From a virus, in IMG/VR virus record IMGVR_UViG_3300010379_000031, positions 1-31,244 of that record: a stretch of DNA of 31,244 bases; one strand, 5' to 3'. How positions within the stretch are numbered: the first letter of the stretch is position 1; every line of letters starts with the position of its first letter. Positions 6,806 to 15,307 of the stretch are shown here, in pieces. The notes under the pieces were generated by a model that saw only the letters and a program-made list of their open reading frames with translations, was not told the DNA's origin and ran no database searches. A program made the position numbers and the translations under genes.

Positions 6806-7084
6806 TTACTTCTCGGCTTCCTTCTTCACCGGCTTCCGACCCTTCTTGACTTCTACCGGCTTCTGGTGTTCGGTCTCCCGATACACGTTGGGCTCTCCCA
6901 TCGCGGTGTAGATAGCTGTGCGATAAGCACGGCGGCACGTAGTGAGAGGCAACTCCTCCACCAACGTGTGCTCAAAAACTGGAGTGCGGTCACCAAGCTT
7001 TTGCTTGATGAGTGGGAGGATGGCGTTGTACTCATCATACGGCTTGTCGGTGAGCGTGAGGATGGATTGTGTTTCGGGATTCAT
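6806..7084 (-). CDS. Hypothetical phage protein, 92 aa
   Basis: No recognised domain. The N-terminal two thirds look globular (helical), and the tail is Lys-rich (KPVEVKKGRKPVKKEAEK), suggesting nucleic-acid contact. ATG 7084 follows GGAGG. A long hairpin (7093-7137) ends immediately before this RBS, and a strong terminator follows the gene. Confidence 0.7.
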   Translation of the reverse strand: MNPETQSILTLTDKPYDEYNAILPLIKQKLGDRTPVFEHTLVEELPLTTCRRAYRTAIYTAMGEPNVYRETEHQKPVEVKKGRKPVKKEAEK

Positions 7085-7092
7085 ACGCCTCC

Positions 7093-7137
7093 AGAGTAAA
7101 GTAGCCGGTGTGAAACCGACCTACTTTGTAATACTCT
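7093..7137 (-). promoter_or_regulatory. Long interrupted hairpin next to an RBS
   Basis: Three stacked stems pair across the region: AGAGT/ACTCT, AAAGTAG/CTACTTT and CGGT/ACCG, with a 5-nt loop. It contains the stop codon of the upstream gene and ends right at CTGGAGG of the downstream gene. No U-run, so a processing site or translational control element is more likely than a terminator. Confidence 0.45.
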
Positions 7138-7309
7138 GAAATTCGCGTCTCATCTGTGTCACAGTGAGGTTGGCCGCGACCAAAAAGGCGTTCCGTGCCA
7201 TCAACCTGTCAGTAGCCGTAGGTCGCGTGTAGTTCTCGTCAACCCACTTGTCGGCAGCTTGAAGCAGTTCAATCGTGTCCATTGTTTTTTCGATGAGGTC
7301 ATTTGTCAT
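7121..7309 (-). CDS. Hypothetical small protein, 62 aa
   Basis: Short, probably all-helical protein (TIELLQAADKWVDENY). ATG 7309 is chosen because AGAGGA lies 7 nt upstream; the frame is open from 7351 without a better start. It overlaps the end of the upstream gene by 11 nt. Function unknown. Confidence 0.65.
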   Translation of the reverse strand: MTNDLIEKTMDTIELLQAADKWVDENYTRPTATDRLMARNAFLVAANLTVTQMRREFQSITK

Positions 7310-7748
7310 GGGTGTTCCTCTGATTATCCACCTTATTCTGACAGGTATCAATCACCTTCCTGAGTTGTTCAATCACATGCTCTTTCTTCGAGCGAGAGAG
7401 GTAGTTGGACTTCCCAACCAAAGCCCCGGCCTCAATGGAGGAAAGCATCGTCTGGCAGATGGAGATATGCCGCTTGGTCTCGTACATGGACATACTCTTC
7501 GTGCTGCCATACGTGTACGCGGTCGCAGCTTCGCAATCTGCGAAGTACAGAGCGATGTCTTCCCAACTCTCGTCGCCGGTAAAGGTATCGCTAATCGCCC
7601 TGACTTTGACAACAGCTTCCTTCAAGGCTTTCACCTTTGCCGGGTCAACGTAGGCTACGTTGTCGATGGAGTCCAGACTTGTGAAGAACTCTTCGAGAAG
7701 CATGTTCTCATAGTCGATGGCATGGAACAGGTCGCGGACTTTAGACAT
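7299..7748 (-). CDS. Hypothetical helical protein, 149 aa
   Basis: No recognised motif. The sequence alternates amphipathic helices (VKALKEAVVKVRAISDTF; HVIEQLRKVIDTCQNKV). It overlaps both neighbours (8 nt upstream, 11 nt downstream), so it belongs to the same translation-coupled operon. ATG 7748 has only a weak Shine-Dalgarno, consistent with coupling. Confidence 0.7.
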   Translation of the reverse strand: MSKVRDLFHAIDYENMLLEEFFTSLDSIDNVAYVDPAKVKALKEAVVKVRAISDTFTGDESWEDIALYFADCEAATAYTYGSTKSMSMYETKRHISICQTMLSSIEAGALVGKSNYLSRSKKEHVIEQLRKVIDTCQNKVDNQRNTHDK

Positions 7749-7935
7749 GGGGAGCCAACTTCACAAGAATGACAGGCTCACCTTGAAAAACCTTGTACCA
7801 CGACATGTGGTCCCAGCCTCCCTCATCGTTGCGTTGTTTCACGTTCACGCTGGTGTCGAAATCACGCACCACTTCGGCTTCATCGCCACAGAAGGAAACA
7901 ATGTCGCCGGGATTGAACTTGGGTAGGTCGCTCAT
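7741..7935 (-). CDS. Small SH3/KOW-like beta protein, 64 aa
   Basis: The pattern FNPGDIVSFCGDEAEVVRDF followed by VNVKQRNDEGGWDHMSWYKV resembles a small SH3-like barrel such as those in phage and plasmid accessory proteins. ATG 7935 follows AGGAGA and overlaps the upstream stop (ATGA). Function unknown. Confidence 0.65.
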   Translation of the reverse strand: MSDLPKFNPGDIVSFCGDEAEVVRDFDTSVNVKQRNDEGGWDHMSWYKVFQGEPVILVKLAPHV

Positions 7936-8117
7936 AGCTCGGTCTCCTGTTCAGGGGTCACCTTCGCGAAGAAGGTTTTGATAAGCCAGTCATCAGCGTC
8001 ATAGAGACCGAAGTGACGGGCAAGCTTCTGTAGCTCGACCATTTGGGCAGTCAAAGAGCCTTGGTGCTGCCCCGGACGAGCGGTGGTGGTAAGGATTCTT
8101 CGTGTGGCGTCTCTCAC
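7932..8117 (-). CDS. Hypothetical small protein, 61 aa
   Basis: No recognised motif. GTG 8117 overlaps the stop of the preceding gene (GTGA) and is preceded by AGGAG, which sits inside the palindrome TGAGGAGCCTCA. The same 12-nt palindrome precedes the start at 18991. Ends with the ATGA overlap into the next gene. Confidence 0.6.
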   Translation of the reverse strand: MRDATRRILTTTARPGQHQGSLTAQMVELQKLARHFGLYDADDWLIKTFFAKVTPEQETEL

Positions 8118-8380
8118 TGTTGAGGCTCCTCAAAAATCTGACGGCAGTACAGGCAGCAGTGGGTAAGGTGATGGGCGGTAATCTCCACGCTCAAATCCCA
8201 AGCCACGTCTTTTCCGCAAAGGGAGGGTGTGTCGGCTCCGCCGCCTAGCTTTCGGCCAGCAGGTCCGAGTTTCCGAATGTGCCATGGGGTAACTCCACTG
8301 GCGAACATCGTCTCACAGAAAGCATGAGTAAGCGGGGGTAATAGGGTGACCGGCTTTCGAAATGGGTTCCAGAATTTCAC
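8114..8380 (-). CDS. Small putative zinc-binding protein, 88 aa
   Basis: The C-terminal half has a Cys/His cluster: SLCGKDVAW ... TAHHLTHCCLYC. The spacing could bind one zinc ion. GTG 8380 follows GGGGGAG. Function unknown; it is co-transcribed with its neighbours. Confidence 0.65.
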   Translation of the reverse strand: MKFWNPFRKPVTLLPPLTHAFCETMFASGVTPWHIRKLGPAGRKLGGGADTPSLCGKDVAWDLSVEITAHHLTHCCLYCRQIFEEPQQ

Positions 8381-8389
8381 AACTCCCCC

Positions 8390-8548
8390 TTATAGCTCAT
8401 CGTTGTACCGTTCCCGCCGTTCGAGAAACTTGGTGTCGTACTCCCAATAGCGTCCATTGAGAATACCGAACTCGATGCGGGAGTGAATGTAGTGGGCTCC
8501 GATGATGTCGTCTTTATATCCACGGAGCCAGCGGGGTCTGTTATCCAT
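8390..8548 (-). CDS. Hypothetical small protein, 52 aa
   Basis: ATG 8548 (MDNRPRWLRGYKDD) is chosen because GAGGT lies 7 nt upstream; the frame extends to 8599 without an RBS. Rich in Arg, Tyr and Asp. The stop of the upstream gene overlaps. Function unknown. Confidence 0.6.
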   Translation of the reverse strand: MDNRPRWLRGYKDDIIGAHYIHSRIEFGILNGRYWEYDTKFLERRERYNDEL

Positions 8549-8663
8549 TGGTAACCTCGGTCTTAGCAGCACGATACGCCTTCCGGGCAGCTTTAGCAAG
8601 CTCGGGGTGAAAGGTCTGAATCACATAGGTTACGAAGTGGCGTTCTCCAAGTGTTGTTGCCAA
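8541..8663 (-). CDS. Small protein, about 40 aa, TTG start, first gene after promoter P5
   Basis: The open frame continues upstream to 8789 but promoter P5 lies within that extension, so translation must start after it. TTG 8663 preceded by GGAG at 11 nt is the best in-frame start, giving a short helical protein (ELAKAARKAYRAAKTEV). A competing 20-codon frame (ATG 8666) is less protein-like. Function unknown. Confidence 0.45.
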   Translation of the reverse strand: MATTLGERHFVTYVIQTFHPELAKAARKAYRAAKTEVTNG

Positions 8664-8684
8664 GCATAGACCATCTCCACAAAC

Positions 8685-8714
8685 AGTATACCAGCCAATT
8701 GGTCGATTTAGCCA
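8685..8714 (-). promoter_or_regulatory. Phage promoter motif P5 (TGGCTA-N17-GTATACT)
   Basis: TGGCTA (8714-8709) and GTATACT (8691-8685) are 17 nt apart on the - strand. The spacer contains CCAATTGG. It heads the small-gene operon that runs leftwards from 8663, back to back with the tail-fibre genes. Confidence 0.65.
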
Positions 8715-8813
8715 CATTTCTGGAAAATTTTTTACTTGGGGAAAATGTGACTTTCTTTTCCTCAATATAGAGACCCGTCCCAACCACAAGACGGCTCAAC
8801 TAGAAGACCCTTC

Positions 8814-9122
8814 ATGGTGCTACCAGCACCGTGCAAGCGTTCGTCTGCGGAGGCATGGATGGCAAACCAATCAGGGTTTCAGACGAACACTACCATTCAC
8901 GCGGCCTTCTGGTGGTACAAACCCGACCCCTCACTTGACCCCACTGGACGTGAAATCATGATTGAAGTCAATGGGATACAGAAAATCGAATCCAACCAAC
9001 AGCACTCCAAAGTGTGGCTCTACTACGCCGCCAACAACGTGTCAACCTCTTTAGAGCCTTACATTCTTGAAGGGTCGGTTGCCGTTGCCTTCATGTCAGA
9101 TATGGAGGCTTTGTTCGTCTAA
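8814..9122 (+). CDS. Small virion-associated protein, 102 aa (first gene of the tail cluster)
   Basis: No named motif. It is soluble, beta-rich in the second half, and precedes four tail-fibre genes with a TAATG overlap to the next, which suggests a structural or assembly role. ATG 8814 has only a weak RBS (AGAAGA). Upstream AT-rich DNA (8720-8770) may hold a late promoter, but no copy of the TAGCCA-N17-GTATACT motif faces this way. Confidence 0.6.
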   Translation: MVLPAPCKRSSAEAWMANQSGFQTNTTIHAAFWWYKPDPSLDPTGREIMIEVNGIQKIESNQQHSKVWLYYAANNVSTSLEPYILEGSVAVAFMSDMEALFV

Positions 9123-9589
9123 TGGCAACCATCTGGAGTGTCATCCTAAACAGAATCGACGACGCCCTCGGCAGCCCACCGTGGAAAGAATGGCGTGCAA
9201 ACATTGTCACCGCTTCAACTGGTCCGGCTGAAGCTGGGTCAATTCCGATGCTCAGTGCAACTGGAAAATTGGATGCATCCCTAATTCCAGCGTCTGGTGG
9301 GGGTGGGGGGAATTACCTACAAGTCTTAGTCGATTTTGGATTTGATACTGAACTCGAAGGTGATACTGCTCGAACTACACTGATAGGACAGCCTTGGGTG
9401 AACGCTGATAGTGTAATTCTTTGTAACCCATTCGGAGGAACCACCGTAGACCACGACCCCGATGATACTCTTGTGGAAGGTCTGGTTGCTTATGCAGAAA
9501 ATCTTGTAGCTGGAGTGGGCTTTGACGTTGTAGCCTATGCTCCCAATAACACATGGGGTCAATACCTCATTAACGTCGTAGGAGTGTAA
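9122..9589 (+). CDS. Tail-fibre-type protein, 155 aa
   Basis: Contains the linker STGPAEAGSIPMLSATGKLD, with LDASLIP following, common at the N-terminal side of phage tail-fibre and baseplate appendage proteins. A Gly run (SGGGGGN) comes next, then a compact beta domain ending in GFDVVAYAPNNTWGQYLI. That C-terminal part resembles a small domain found as a cap or repeat in several phage fibre genes. Starts by TAATG overlap with the preceding gene. Confidence 0.65.
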   Translation: MATIWSVILNRIDDALGSPPWKEWRANIVTASTGPAEAGSIPMLSATGKLDASLIPASGGGGGNYLQVLVDFGFDTELEGDTARTTLIGQPWVNADSVILCNPFGGTTVDHDPDDTLVEGLVAYAENLVAGVGFDVVAYAPNNTWGQYLINVVGV

Positions 9590-9592
9590 GCC

Positions 9593-12019
9593 ATGTCAAT
9601 CATCATTAAATCAGGAAGTGATGGGAACTTAGCCAACGTTGATTCTAATGGTAACTTGCAGGTACTGGTGTCAGAGAGCAACACAGTAAATGTTGCTGGT
9701 TCGGTGTCCGTGTCTAACTTTCCAACCAGTGTTGCAGTAACTGGCATGTTCTATCAAGCCACTCAACCCGTGTCAGGAACGGTGGCCGTATCTGGAGTAT
9801 CAGGTGTGGTAGAAGTATCAGCAACCAGTGCGGCGAACTCTTCCGGCAACCCTATTTTTGTTGAGACTATCAGTGGCTCAACTACGGTCGTAACTGGTTC
9901 GGTGACCGTATCAGGTACAGCAACGGTCGCTCAGGGCACAGCAACCTCTGCTTCAGGAGCGTGGCCTGTTTACGAAACGGTTTCTGGTACTGCTATCGAC
10001 CCACGTTTAATTCGTGCATTAACCTCCGCTGACCAGATTACCATTGCCAATGCTTCTATCGCTGTGACTGGAGCCTTTTATCAAGCCACCCAACCAGTAA
10101 GCGGGACAGTTGCTGTCTCGGGTGTTTCAGGTGTGGTTCAAATCTCTGCCACAAGCTCGGCCAACTCTTCTGGAAATCCAATCTACGTTGAATCTATAAG
10201 TGGTTCAACAACCACTGTAACGCAGGGCACAGCGGCTAACCTTAACGCTACTGTCATCGGTACAGGTACATTCGCGGTTCAGGCCGCTCAATCAGGTAAT
10301 TGGTCAGCCCGTATGCAAGACGGTTCTGGCAATGCTCTCACCAGCACCAGTAATGCTCTTGATGTCAACATCAAAACCTCCGCCATCACCCTTACTGCCA
10401 CGAGTAGCTCAGATGCAACAGCAGGGGCGAGTTCGCCTACAACGGGAACCCAAGTCGGTGGAACGGATGTAGAAGGTAAGTTCCGTTACACTGCGTCCGA
10501 TGTATATGGTGACCTTCAAACGCAAATTGGTGGAGCGCAAACCACCGCGTTTGGATGGGTGAGAGTAGCTGAACCTCAAACCCTATTCTCTATGTCAAAT
10601 CGCTATGACCTGAATTCCACAATCATGGCAATCGTGACCTCTGGTACAGGGTCTGTCACCAAAACTACAAACGTATCATCAGCAACCTTGAGCACGGGAG
10701 GAACCGTTGCCTCAGCTTCAGCCCTTTACCAATCCTATCAATACCACCGTTATGAACCGGGTAAGTCTCAACTCATTCTCATGACAGGGGTGCTTGGAGC
10801 CTACACTCGATACGTACGAAAGATGATAGGATATGGCGATACCAACGATGGTGTGTTTTTTGACATGGATGGAACCACCGCTGGAGCTAACGCCGGGGGT
10901 GCCTCCGGCGTTATAGCAGTTACTCTACGTTCCAGCACATCCGGGTCTCCTGTTGATACTCAGATTCTACAAACCAATTGGAACATTGACAAAATGGATG
11001 GCACTGGAGTTTCTGGAATCACGTTGGATTTCACCAAAACTCAAATTTTTATAATCGACCTCCAATGGTTAGGCGTTGGTCGTATTCGATTTGGTGTTGA
11101 TGTCAATGGCATAGTTTATTACTGTCATCAAATCGTATGGGCTAATGTTGCTGTGAGCACAGCCCCTTACATGAACACAGCAAATCTACCAATTCGTTGG
11201 TACATCGCAAACGACTCCGCACATGCGGCGGCGGGAACTACAACTATGTACTCCATCTGCGGCACGGTTCAATCAGAAGGGGGAAGCCAAGCACCCAATT
11301 CAACCATCTTTTCTGCGGACAATGGGGTCTCCACAACAAGCGTGGGAACTACTGCACTTATTCCACTCGTAGAAATTGCTCCGGCGTTAACTTATAGTGG
11401 TGTAAGTAATCGTACCATCTATAAGGCACTGTCAACGACCGTTATCAACACCAGCGATACAACAGGTAAGTGGGCGCTTCTTTACAACCCCTCATTGGTT
11501 GCTCCTTCTTTCGTAGCCATAAACAACTCAGGAGTAACATACGACACCTCAGCCTCAGGTCTGGCTCCAGTTATCACCGCAATCTCTACAACCGGAGGGG
11601 TTACTACAATAACATGGGCGGGAAACAGTATCGCTCAGGGGGCAAACAATCGCTGGCTCGGTTACTCCATAACCATAGCAGGGTTCACAGCCGGGAACGC
11701 TGGAAACAATGGCACCTTTACCATAACAGCTTCAACGAACATTACACTGACGTATGCCAATGCTTCTGGCACAAGTGCCGGAGCCGGAGGCGGCACCACA
11801 TTTACGGTTCTCGGTATCCAAGTTGCTTCGGGGTATTTCTCATCAACGGGAGGGTTCGGGGGAGGGAATAGCACCCCTGTGACGTACAGCTTAACTCAAC
11901 TAGACCTGCCGTTCACTATCAACGCTCAGGGTACAACATCAGATGTGTACTGTTTGGCCGCTATCGGTGTAGGAACAAGTGCTTTACTTGGTCAAATTAC
12001 TTGGAGTGAAGACCGCTGA
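9593..12019 (+). CDS. Large tail-fibre/adhesin protein, 808 aa
   Basis: The protein is rich in Ser, Thr, Gly and Val. A repeat of about 54 residues occurs at roughly 46-101 and 157-210 (FYQATQPVSGTVAVSGVSGV ... SSGNPI); the DNA copies differ mainly at synonymous sites, so the repeat is old and under protein selection. A central lectin-like region (about 270-560) follows. Near the C terminus is a module of the form ITIAGFTAGNAGNNGTFTIT (about 695-740) that recurs in the protein at 15308. Likely a trimeric receptor-binding fibre. ATG 9593 follows AGGAG in the end of the previous gene. Confidence 0.8.
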   Translation: MSIIIKSGSDGNLANVDSNGNLQVLVSESNTVNVAGSVSVSNFPTSVAVTGMFYQATQPVSGTVAVSGVSGVVEVSATSAANSSGNPIFVETISGSTTVVTGSVTVSGTATVAQGTATSASGAWPVYETVSGTAIDPRLIRALTSADQITIANASIAVTGAFYQATQPVSGTVAVSGVSGVVQISATSSANSSGNPIYVESISGSTTTVTQGTAANLNATVIGTGTFAVQAAQSGNWSARMQDGSGNALTSTSNALDVNIKTSAITLTATSSSDATAGASSPTTGTQVGGTDVEGKFRYTASDVYGDLQTQIGGAQTTAFGWVRVAEPQTLFSMSNRYDLNSTIMAIVTSGTGSVTKTTNVSSATLSTGGTVASASALYQSYQYHRYEPGKSQLILMTGVLGAYTRYVRKMIGYGDTNDGVFFDMDGTTAGANAGGASGVIAVTLRSSTSGSPVDTQILQTNWNIDKMDGTGVSGITLDFTKTQIFIIDLQWLGVGRIRFGVDVNGIVYYCHQIVWANVAVSTAPYMNTANLPIRWYIANDSAHAAAGTTTMYSICGTVQSEGGSQAPNSTIFSADNGVSTTSVGTTALIPLVEIAPALTYSGVSNRTIYKALSTTVINTSDTTGKWALLYNPSLVAPSFVAINNSGVTYDTSASGLAPVITAISTTGGVTTITWAGNSIAQGANNRWLGYSITIAGFTAGNAGNNGTFTITASTNITLTYANASGTSAGAGGGTTFTVLGIQVASGYFSSTGGFGGGNSTPVTYSLTQLDLPFTINAQGTTSDVYCLAAIGVGTSALLGQITWSEDR

Positions 12020-12039
12020 CCCATTTCTTGACTGCCGTT

Positions 12040-12058
12040 TTCCTTAGTAGACAAGGAA
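12040..12058 (+). promoter_or_regulatory. Small hairpin over the RBS of the 1079-aa fibre gene
   Basis: TTCCTT and AAGGAA pair perfectly around a 7-nt loop; AAGGAA is the Shine-Dalgarno for ATG 12063. A weak translational switch is possible. Confidence 0.35.
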
Positions 12059-12062
12059 CCTG

Positions 12063-15000
12063 ATGGCCCTTCAATTTCCATTACAACTTTACAGCGGGTT
12101 ACTGAAGAATATCTCAGGTGCGACAGCCGCTGTTCCCGGCATTCCCGCATGGACTAAAGACAGCCAAGAGCTATTTGTCTCAAATGGTTTGACTTACGTA
12201 CGCCCCGCTCCCAGTAATCAAATCTGGATAATGCCGCAAACTTCCCCCCCATCCAAGGGGGGTCTCCGTACACTTGTACAGGCGGCGGGTGGGTTAACCC
12301 TTGTTGGCGACTTCATTCTTGATGAAGTCAGCGGTACCACCTACCTTCTCAATGCTTACGCCAACAAAGTGTGGACGCCAGCCACAACCTATGCTCTTGG
12401 CGACACCATCATTGACTACAATGGAAACCTCCAAACGGTTATAGACGCTGGAATCTCTGGGGGTGTAGAGCCCACGTGGAGTACAAATTTCACCACGGTT
12501 GACAATGGTGTGATATGGATGGTGGGTGCGGGGTTTGTTCCCATCGCCGGGTCGGGGACTGTGGGCACTGTTTCCTCTGTCAATAATATCTACCCAGTAG
12601 CGGGAAACGTAACCCTTTATTTACACAATCTCCCCGATGTAGCGATTGTCACCTCCCCTCCCACAACAGCGGGGCAGGTTCTAACTTTCAACGGTTCGGT
12701 GTGGGTTGCAGAGACCCCTGTTGGTACCCTAGCTAATCTCAGCGATGTGAGCATTACCTCACCTCCCACAACGTCCGGGCAGGTTCTAACTTACAATGGC
12801 TCAGTATGGATTGCTGATACCCCTACTCTAGCTGGTCTCAGCGATGTGAGCTTCACCAGCCCACCCACATCTGGACAGCTTCTTTCTTTCAATGGCACAA
12901 AGTGGGTAAACACAGCGGCTCCCGTATCAGGCATCAACCAACTAACCGGAGATGTACTAGCTTCCGGCACGGGTATTGTAGTTGCTACTATAGTTGAGTA
13001 CGTTAATGCTCAAACAAATACGACCTATACGATTCAAACCGCCGACCGAAACCACTTCACCACATTTGAAAACGCACTGCCGATAGCTGTCATCTTGCCT
13101 CAGGCCGGGGCGAGTTTTCCTGACGGATGGTTCGCCGATTACTCGAACATTGGAATTGGAACGGTCACTATCACTGCAACCACCTCCCTCATTGATGGGT
13201 TGACACAAATAACCTTGGTTCAATATCAGGGCATCCGCATCGTGTCTGATGGTACAAACTACTTCACCATTCAGGGTCGAGGAGCAGCGGGTGGAAATAC
13301 CCCGCAGTCAGCTAACTTGGTCTTGGCCGGTCCTGCTTCGGGTTTTGCGGCTTTACCCTCTTTCCGTTCTCTTGTGGCAGCAGACCTTCCCCCGGCTCAA
13401 TCAGCCACGCTCGGTGCTGTGGTTCCCGATAACACCACGACCTCGGTTTCAGGCTTAACGGGAATCATAAGCGCCATTGTGGGTGGCTCTGCTATTGACC
13501 AACTGAATGGAGATGTGACCACTCCAGCCAACAGCACAGGCAACACCACAGCCACGTTGGCAACAGTGAACAGCAACGTCGGCACTTACTCATTCGCTCA
13601 CATCACGGTCAACGCCAAAGGTCTTATCACAGCAGCCTCTACAGGAACACCGGGCACGGTGAATAGCGTTGGGCTGTCCATGCCCGGTGAGTTCAGCGTG
13701 GCGAATTCTCCTGTCACAAGTTCAGGCACGCTCACTGTCAGTAAAACTAATCAGAGTGCCAATCGAGTTTACGCCGGTCCAACCACAGGGTCGGCTGCTG
13801 CCCCCGCTTTTCGTACTCTTGTTGGGGCTGACATACCGATTGCTCTTGCTCCAATTTCTAGTCCCCCGACCCCCGGAGTTCTTGGTGGCGTCATCCCGGA
13901 CGGGGACACCATTAGCATAGATGCCTACGGTGTCATCAGTGCTATCGCCGGTACGACTGGCATCAGTCAACTCACAGGCGACGTGACAGCCGGTCCGGGT
14001 TCGGGTTCTCAGGTTGCTACCCTCGCCTCCACTGGCGTCACTCCCGGCAGTTATTCATTCACCAATCTCACCGTAGACGCTAAGGGTAGAATCACTTCGG
14101 CTTCGAGCGGCTCCATCGGCGGCGGGACGGTCACAAGCGTGGACATGGCGGTTCCCTCGGGGTTCACTGTAAGCGGAAACCCCGTTACCACGTTCGGCAC
14201 TATCACAATTGGATTGTCATCTCAAAGTGCTCATGCCGTGTGGGCTGGTCCGACTTCAGGTTCTGCTGTTCCTACATTCCGTTCGCTGGTTGCAGGAGAC
14301 TTGCCAACAGCAACAGGTTCCTCATTGGGCATCGTACAACCAGATAACACAACCATCTCTATCTCCTCTGGTGTTATCAGCGTAGCTGGCGGTTCACTGG
14401 GTATCACCCAACTTACTGGTGATGTAACCGCAGGACCGGGCTCGGGTTCTCAGGCCGCATCCGTAGTCAATGTCAATGGTGCTGCTATACCCTTGAGTGC
14501 TGCGTTCGTTGCTACAAATAGTTCAAGGCAGTTCATAGCAACATCCGCAGTTACCAGTGTGGCATTGTCAGCCCCGGCAGAGTTCGTTGTTTCCGGTTCT
14601 CCCATCACAGGAACCGGAACTCTCACTTTAACCAAAGCCACGCAAGTCGCCAACGTAATTTATGCCGGTCCTACTTCGGGTACAGCAGCGGCTCCCACAT
14701 TCAGAAATCTTGTCTCAGCCGACATTCCGCTTGCGACTAACAGTTTGGTCGGCGGGGTAGTTCCTGATGGAACGACAACCACAGTAAGTGGGGGTGTTAT
14801 CAGCGCAATTTCCGGTGCGGCTGGTATTAACCAATTAACAGGTGATGTTCTCGCTGGTCCCAGTGTCGGAAGCACGTCAGCCGCTTTGTCAACCACGGGA
14901 GTAACCGCTGGCTCTTATGGGGCGGTTAACATCACTGTAGATGCAAAGGGGAGGTTGACTTCAGCCAAGTCTTCGGCTACAGCCATTTTCTATCTAAGTA

Positions 15001-15302
15001 GCGGTGCGGTCGCTAACCCAGCCGCGTGGGCATTGGCACCAAGAAGCAGCAATGTGATTACACAGTGCAAGGTGTACGTTGTTTCATCTGACCCCAGTGT
15101 CGCTTTGACATTCGACATCTATCAAAATGGGAGCCCCATTTTTACGTCGGCTATAACTATTGCTGCGGGGACGAGCAGTGGCACTGTAAGCACCTTTACC
15201 TCATTGGGCTCAAGCCCACTGCCTGTGATACAGGATGATAAATTCACCCTGGTGATTACAAGCGGAACATCAAGCTGGTCAGGAACAATTCAACTGGAGT
15301 AA
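12063..15302 (+). CDS. Long modular tail fibre, 1079 aa
   Basis: Two sets of internal repeats are visible. Near residues 190-285 there are three copies of LSDVSITSPPTTSGQVL, each followed by FNGSVW-type text, the repeat of many long phage fibres. From about 415 to 975 there are four larger modules, each opening with QSANRVYAGPTTGSAAAPAF and RTLVGADIP-type sequence and closing with ISQLTGDVTAGPGSGSQ or a variant, then ITVDAKGRLTSA-type text. The last about 100 residues form a different beta domain that may bind receptor. Such repeats typically build a long shaft. ATG 12063 follows AAGGAA. Confidence 0.85.
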   Translation: MALQFPLQLYSGLLKNISGATAAVPGIPAWTKDSQELFVSNGLTYVRPAPSNQIWIMPQTSPPSKGGLRTLVQAAGGLTLVGDFILDEVSGTTYLLNAYANKVWTPATTYALGDTIIDYNGNLQTVIDAGISGGVEPTWSTNFTTVDNGVIWMVGAGFVPIAGSGTVGTVSSVNNIYPVAGNVTLYLHNLPDVAIVTSPPTTAGQVLTFNGSVWVAETPVGTLANLSDVSITSPPTTSGQVLTYNGSVWIADTPTLAGLSDVSFTSPPTSGQLLSFNGTKWVNTAAPVSGINQLTGDVLASGTGIVVATIVEYVNAQTNTTYTIQTADRNHFTTFENALPIAVILPQAGASFPDGWFADYSNIGIGTVTITATTSLIDGLTQITLVQYQGIRIVSDGTNYFTIQGRGAAGGNTPQSANLVLAGPASGFAALPSFRSLVAADLPPAQSATLGAVVPDNTTTSVSGLTGIISAIVGGSAIDQLNGDVTTPANSTGNTTATLATVNSNVGTYSFAHITVNAKGLITAASTGTPGTVNSVGLSMPGEFSVANSPVTSSGTLTVSKTNQSANRVYAGPTTGSAAAPAFRTLVGADIPIALAPISSPPTPGVLGGVIPDGDTISIDAYGVISAIAGTTGISQLTGDVTAGPGSGSQVATLASTGVTPGSYSFTNLTVDAKGRITSASSGSIGGGTVTSVDMAVPSGFTVSGNPVTTFGTITIGLSSQSAHAVWAGPTSGSAVPTFRSLVAGDLPTATGSSLGIVQPDNTTISISSGVISVAGGSLGITQLTGDVTAGPGSGSQAASVVNVNGAAIPLSAAFVATNSSRQFIATSAVTSVALSAPAEFVVSGSPITGTGTLTLTKATQVANVIYAGPTSGTAAAPTFRNLVSADIPLATNSLVGGVVPDGTTTTVSGGVISAISGAAGINQLTGDVLAGPSVGSTSAALSTTGVTAGSYGAVNITVDAKGRLTSAKSSATAIFYLSSGAVANPAAWALAPRSSNVITQCKVYVVSSDPSVALTFDIYQNGSPIFTSAITIAAGTSSGTVSTFTSLGSSPLPVIQDDKFTLVITSGTSSWSGTIQLE
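13306..14990 (+). repeat. Four tandem fibre-shaft modules in the 1079-aa fibre gene
   Basis: Module starts (the SAN/AH-AGP motif) fall near 13306, 13750, 14220 and 14641. Units are about 115-155 codons. Protein similarity is clear, DNA similarity lower, so this is an old repeat rather than a recent duplication. Confidence 0.7.
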
Positions 15303-15307
15303 AAACT

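Noticed and set aside
13306-14990. Nucleotide-level tandem repeat expansion
   Set aside because: The modules are similar as protein but diverged as DNA, so recent slippage or duplication is not supported.
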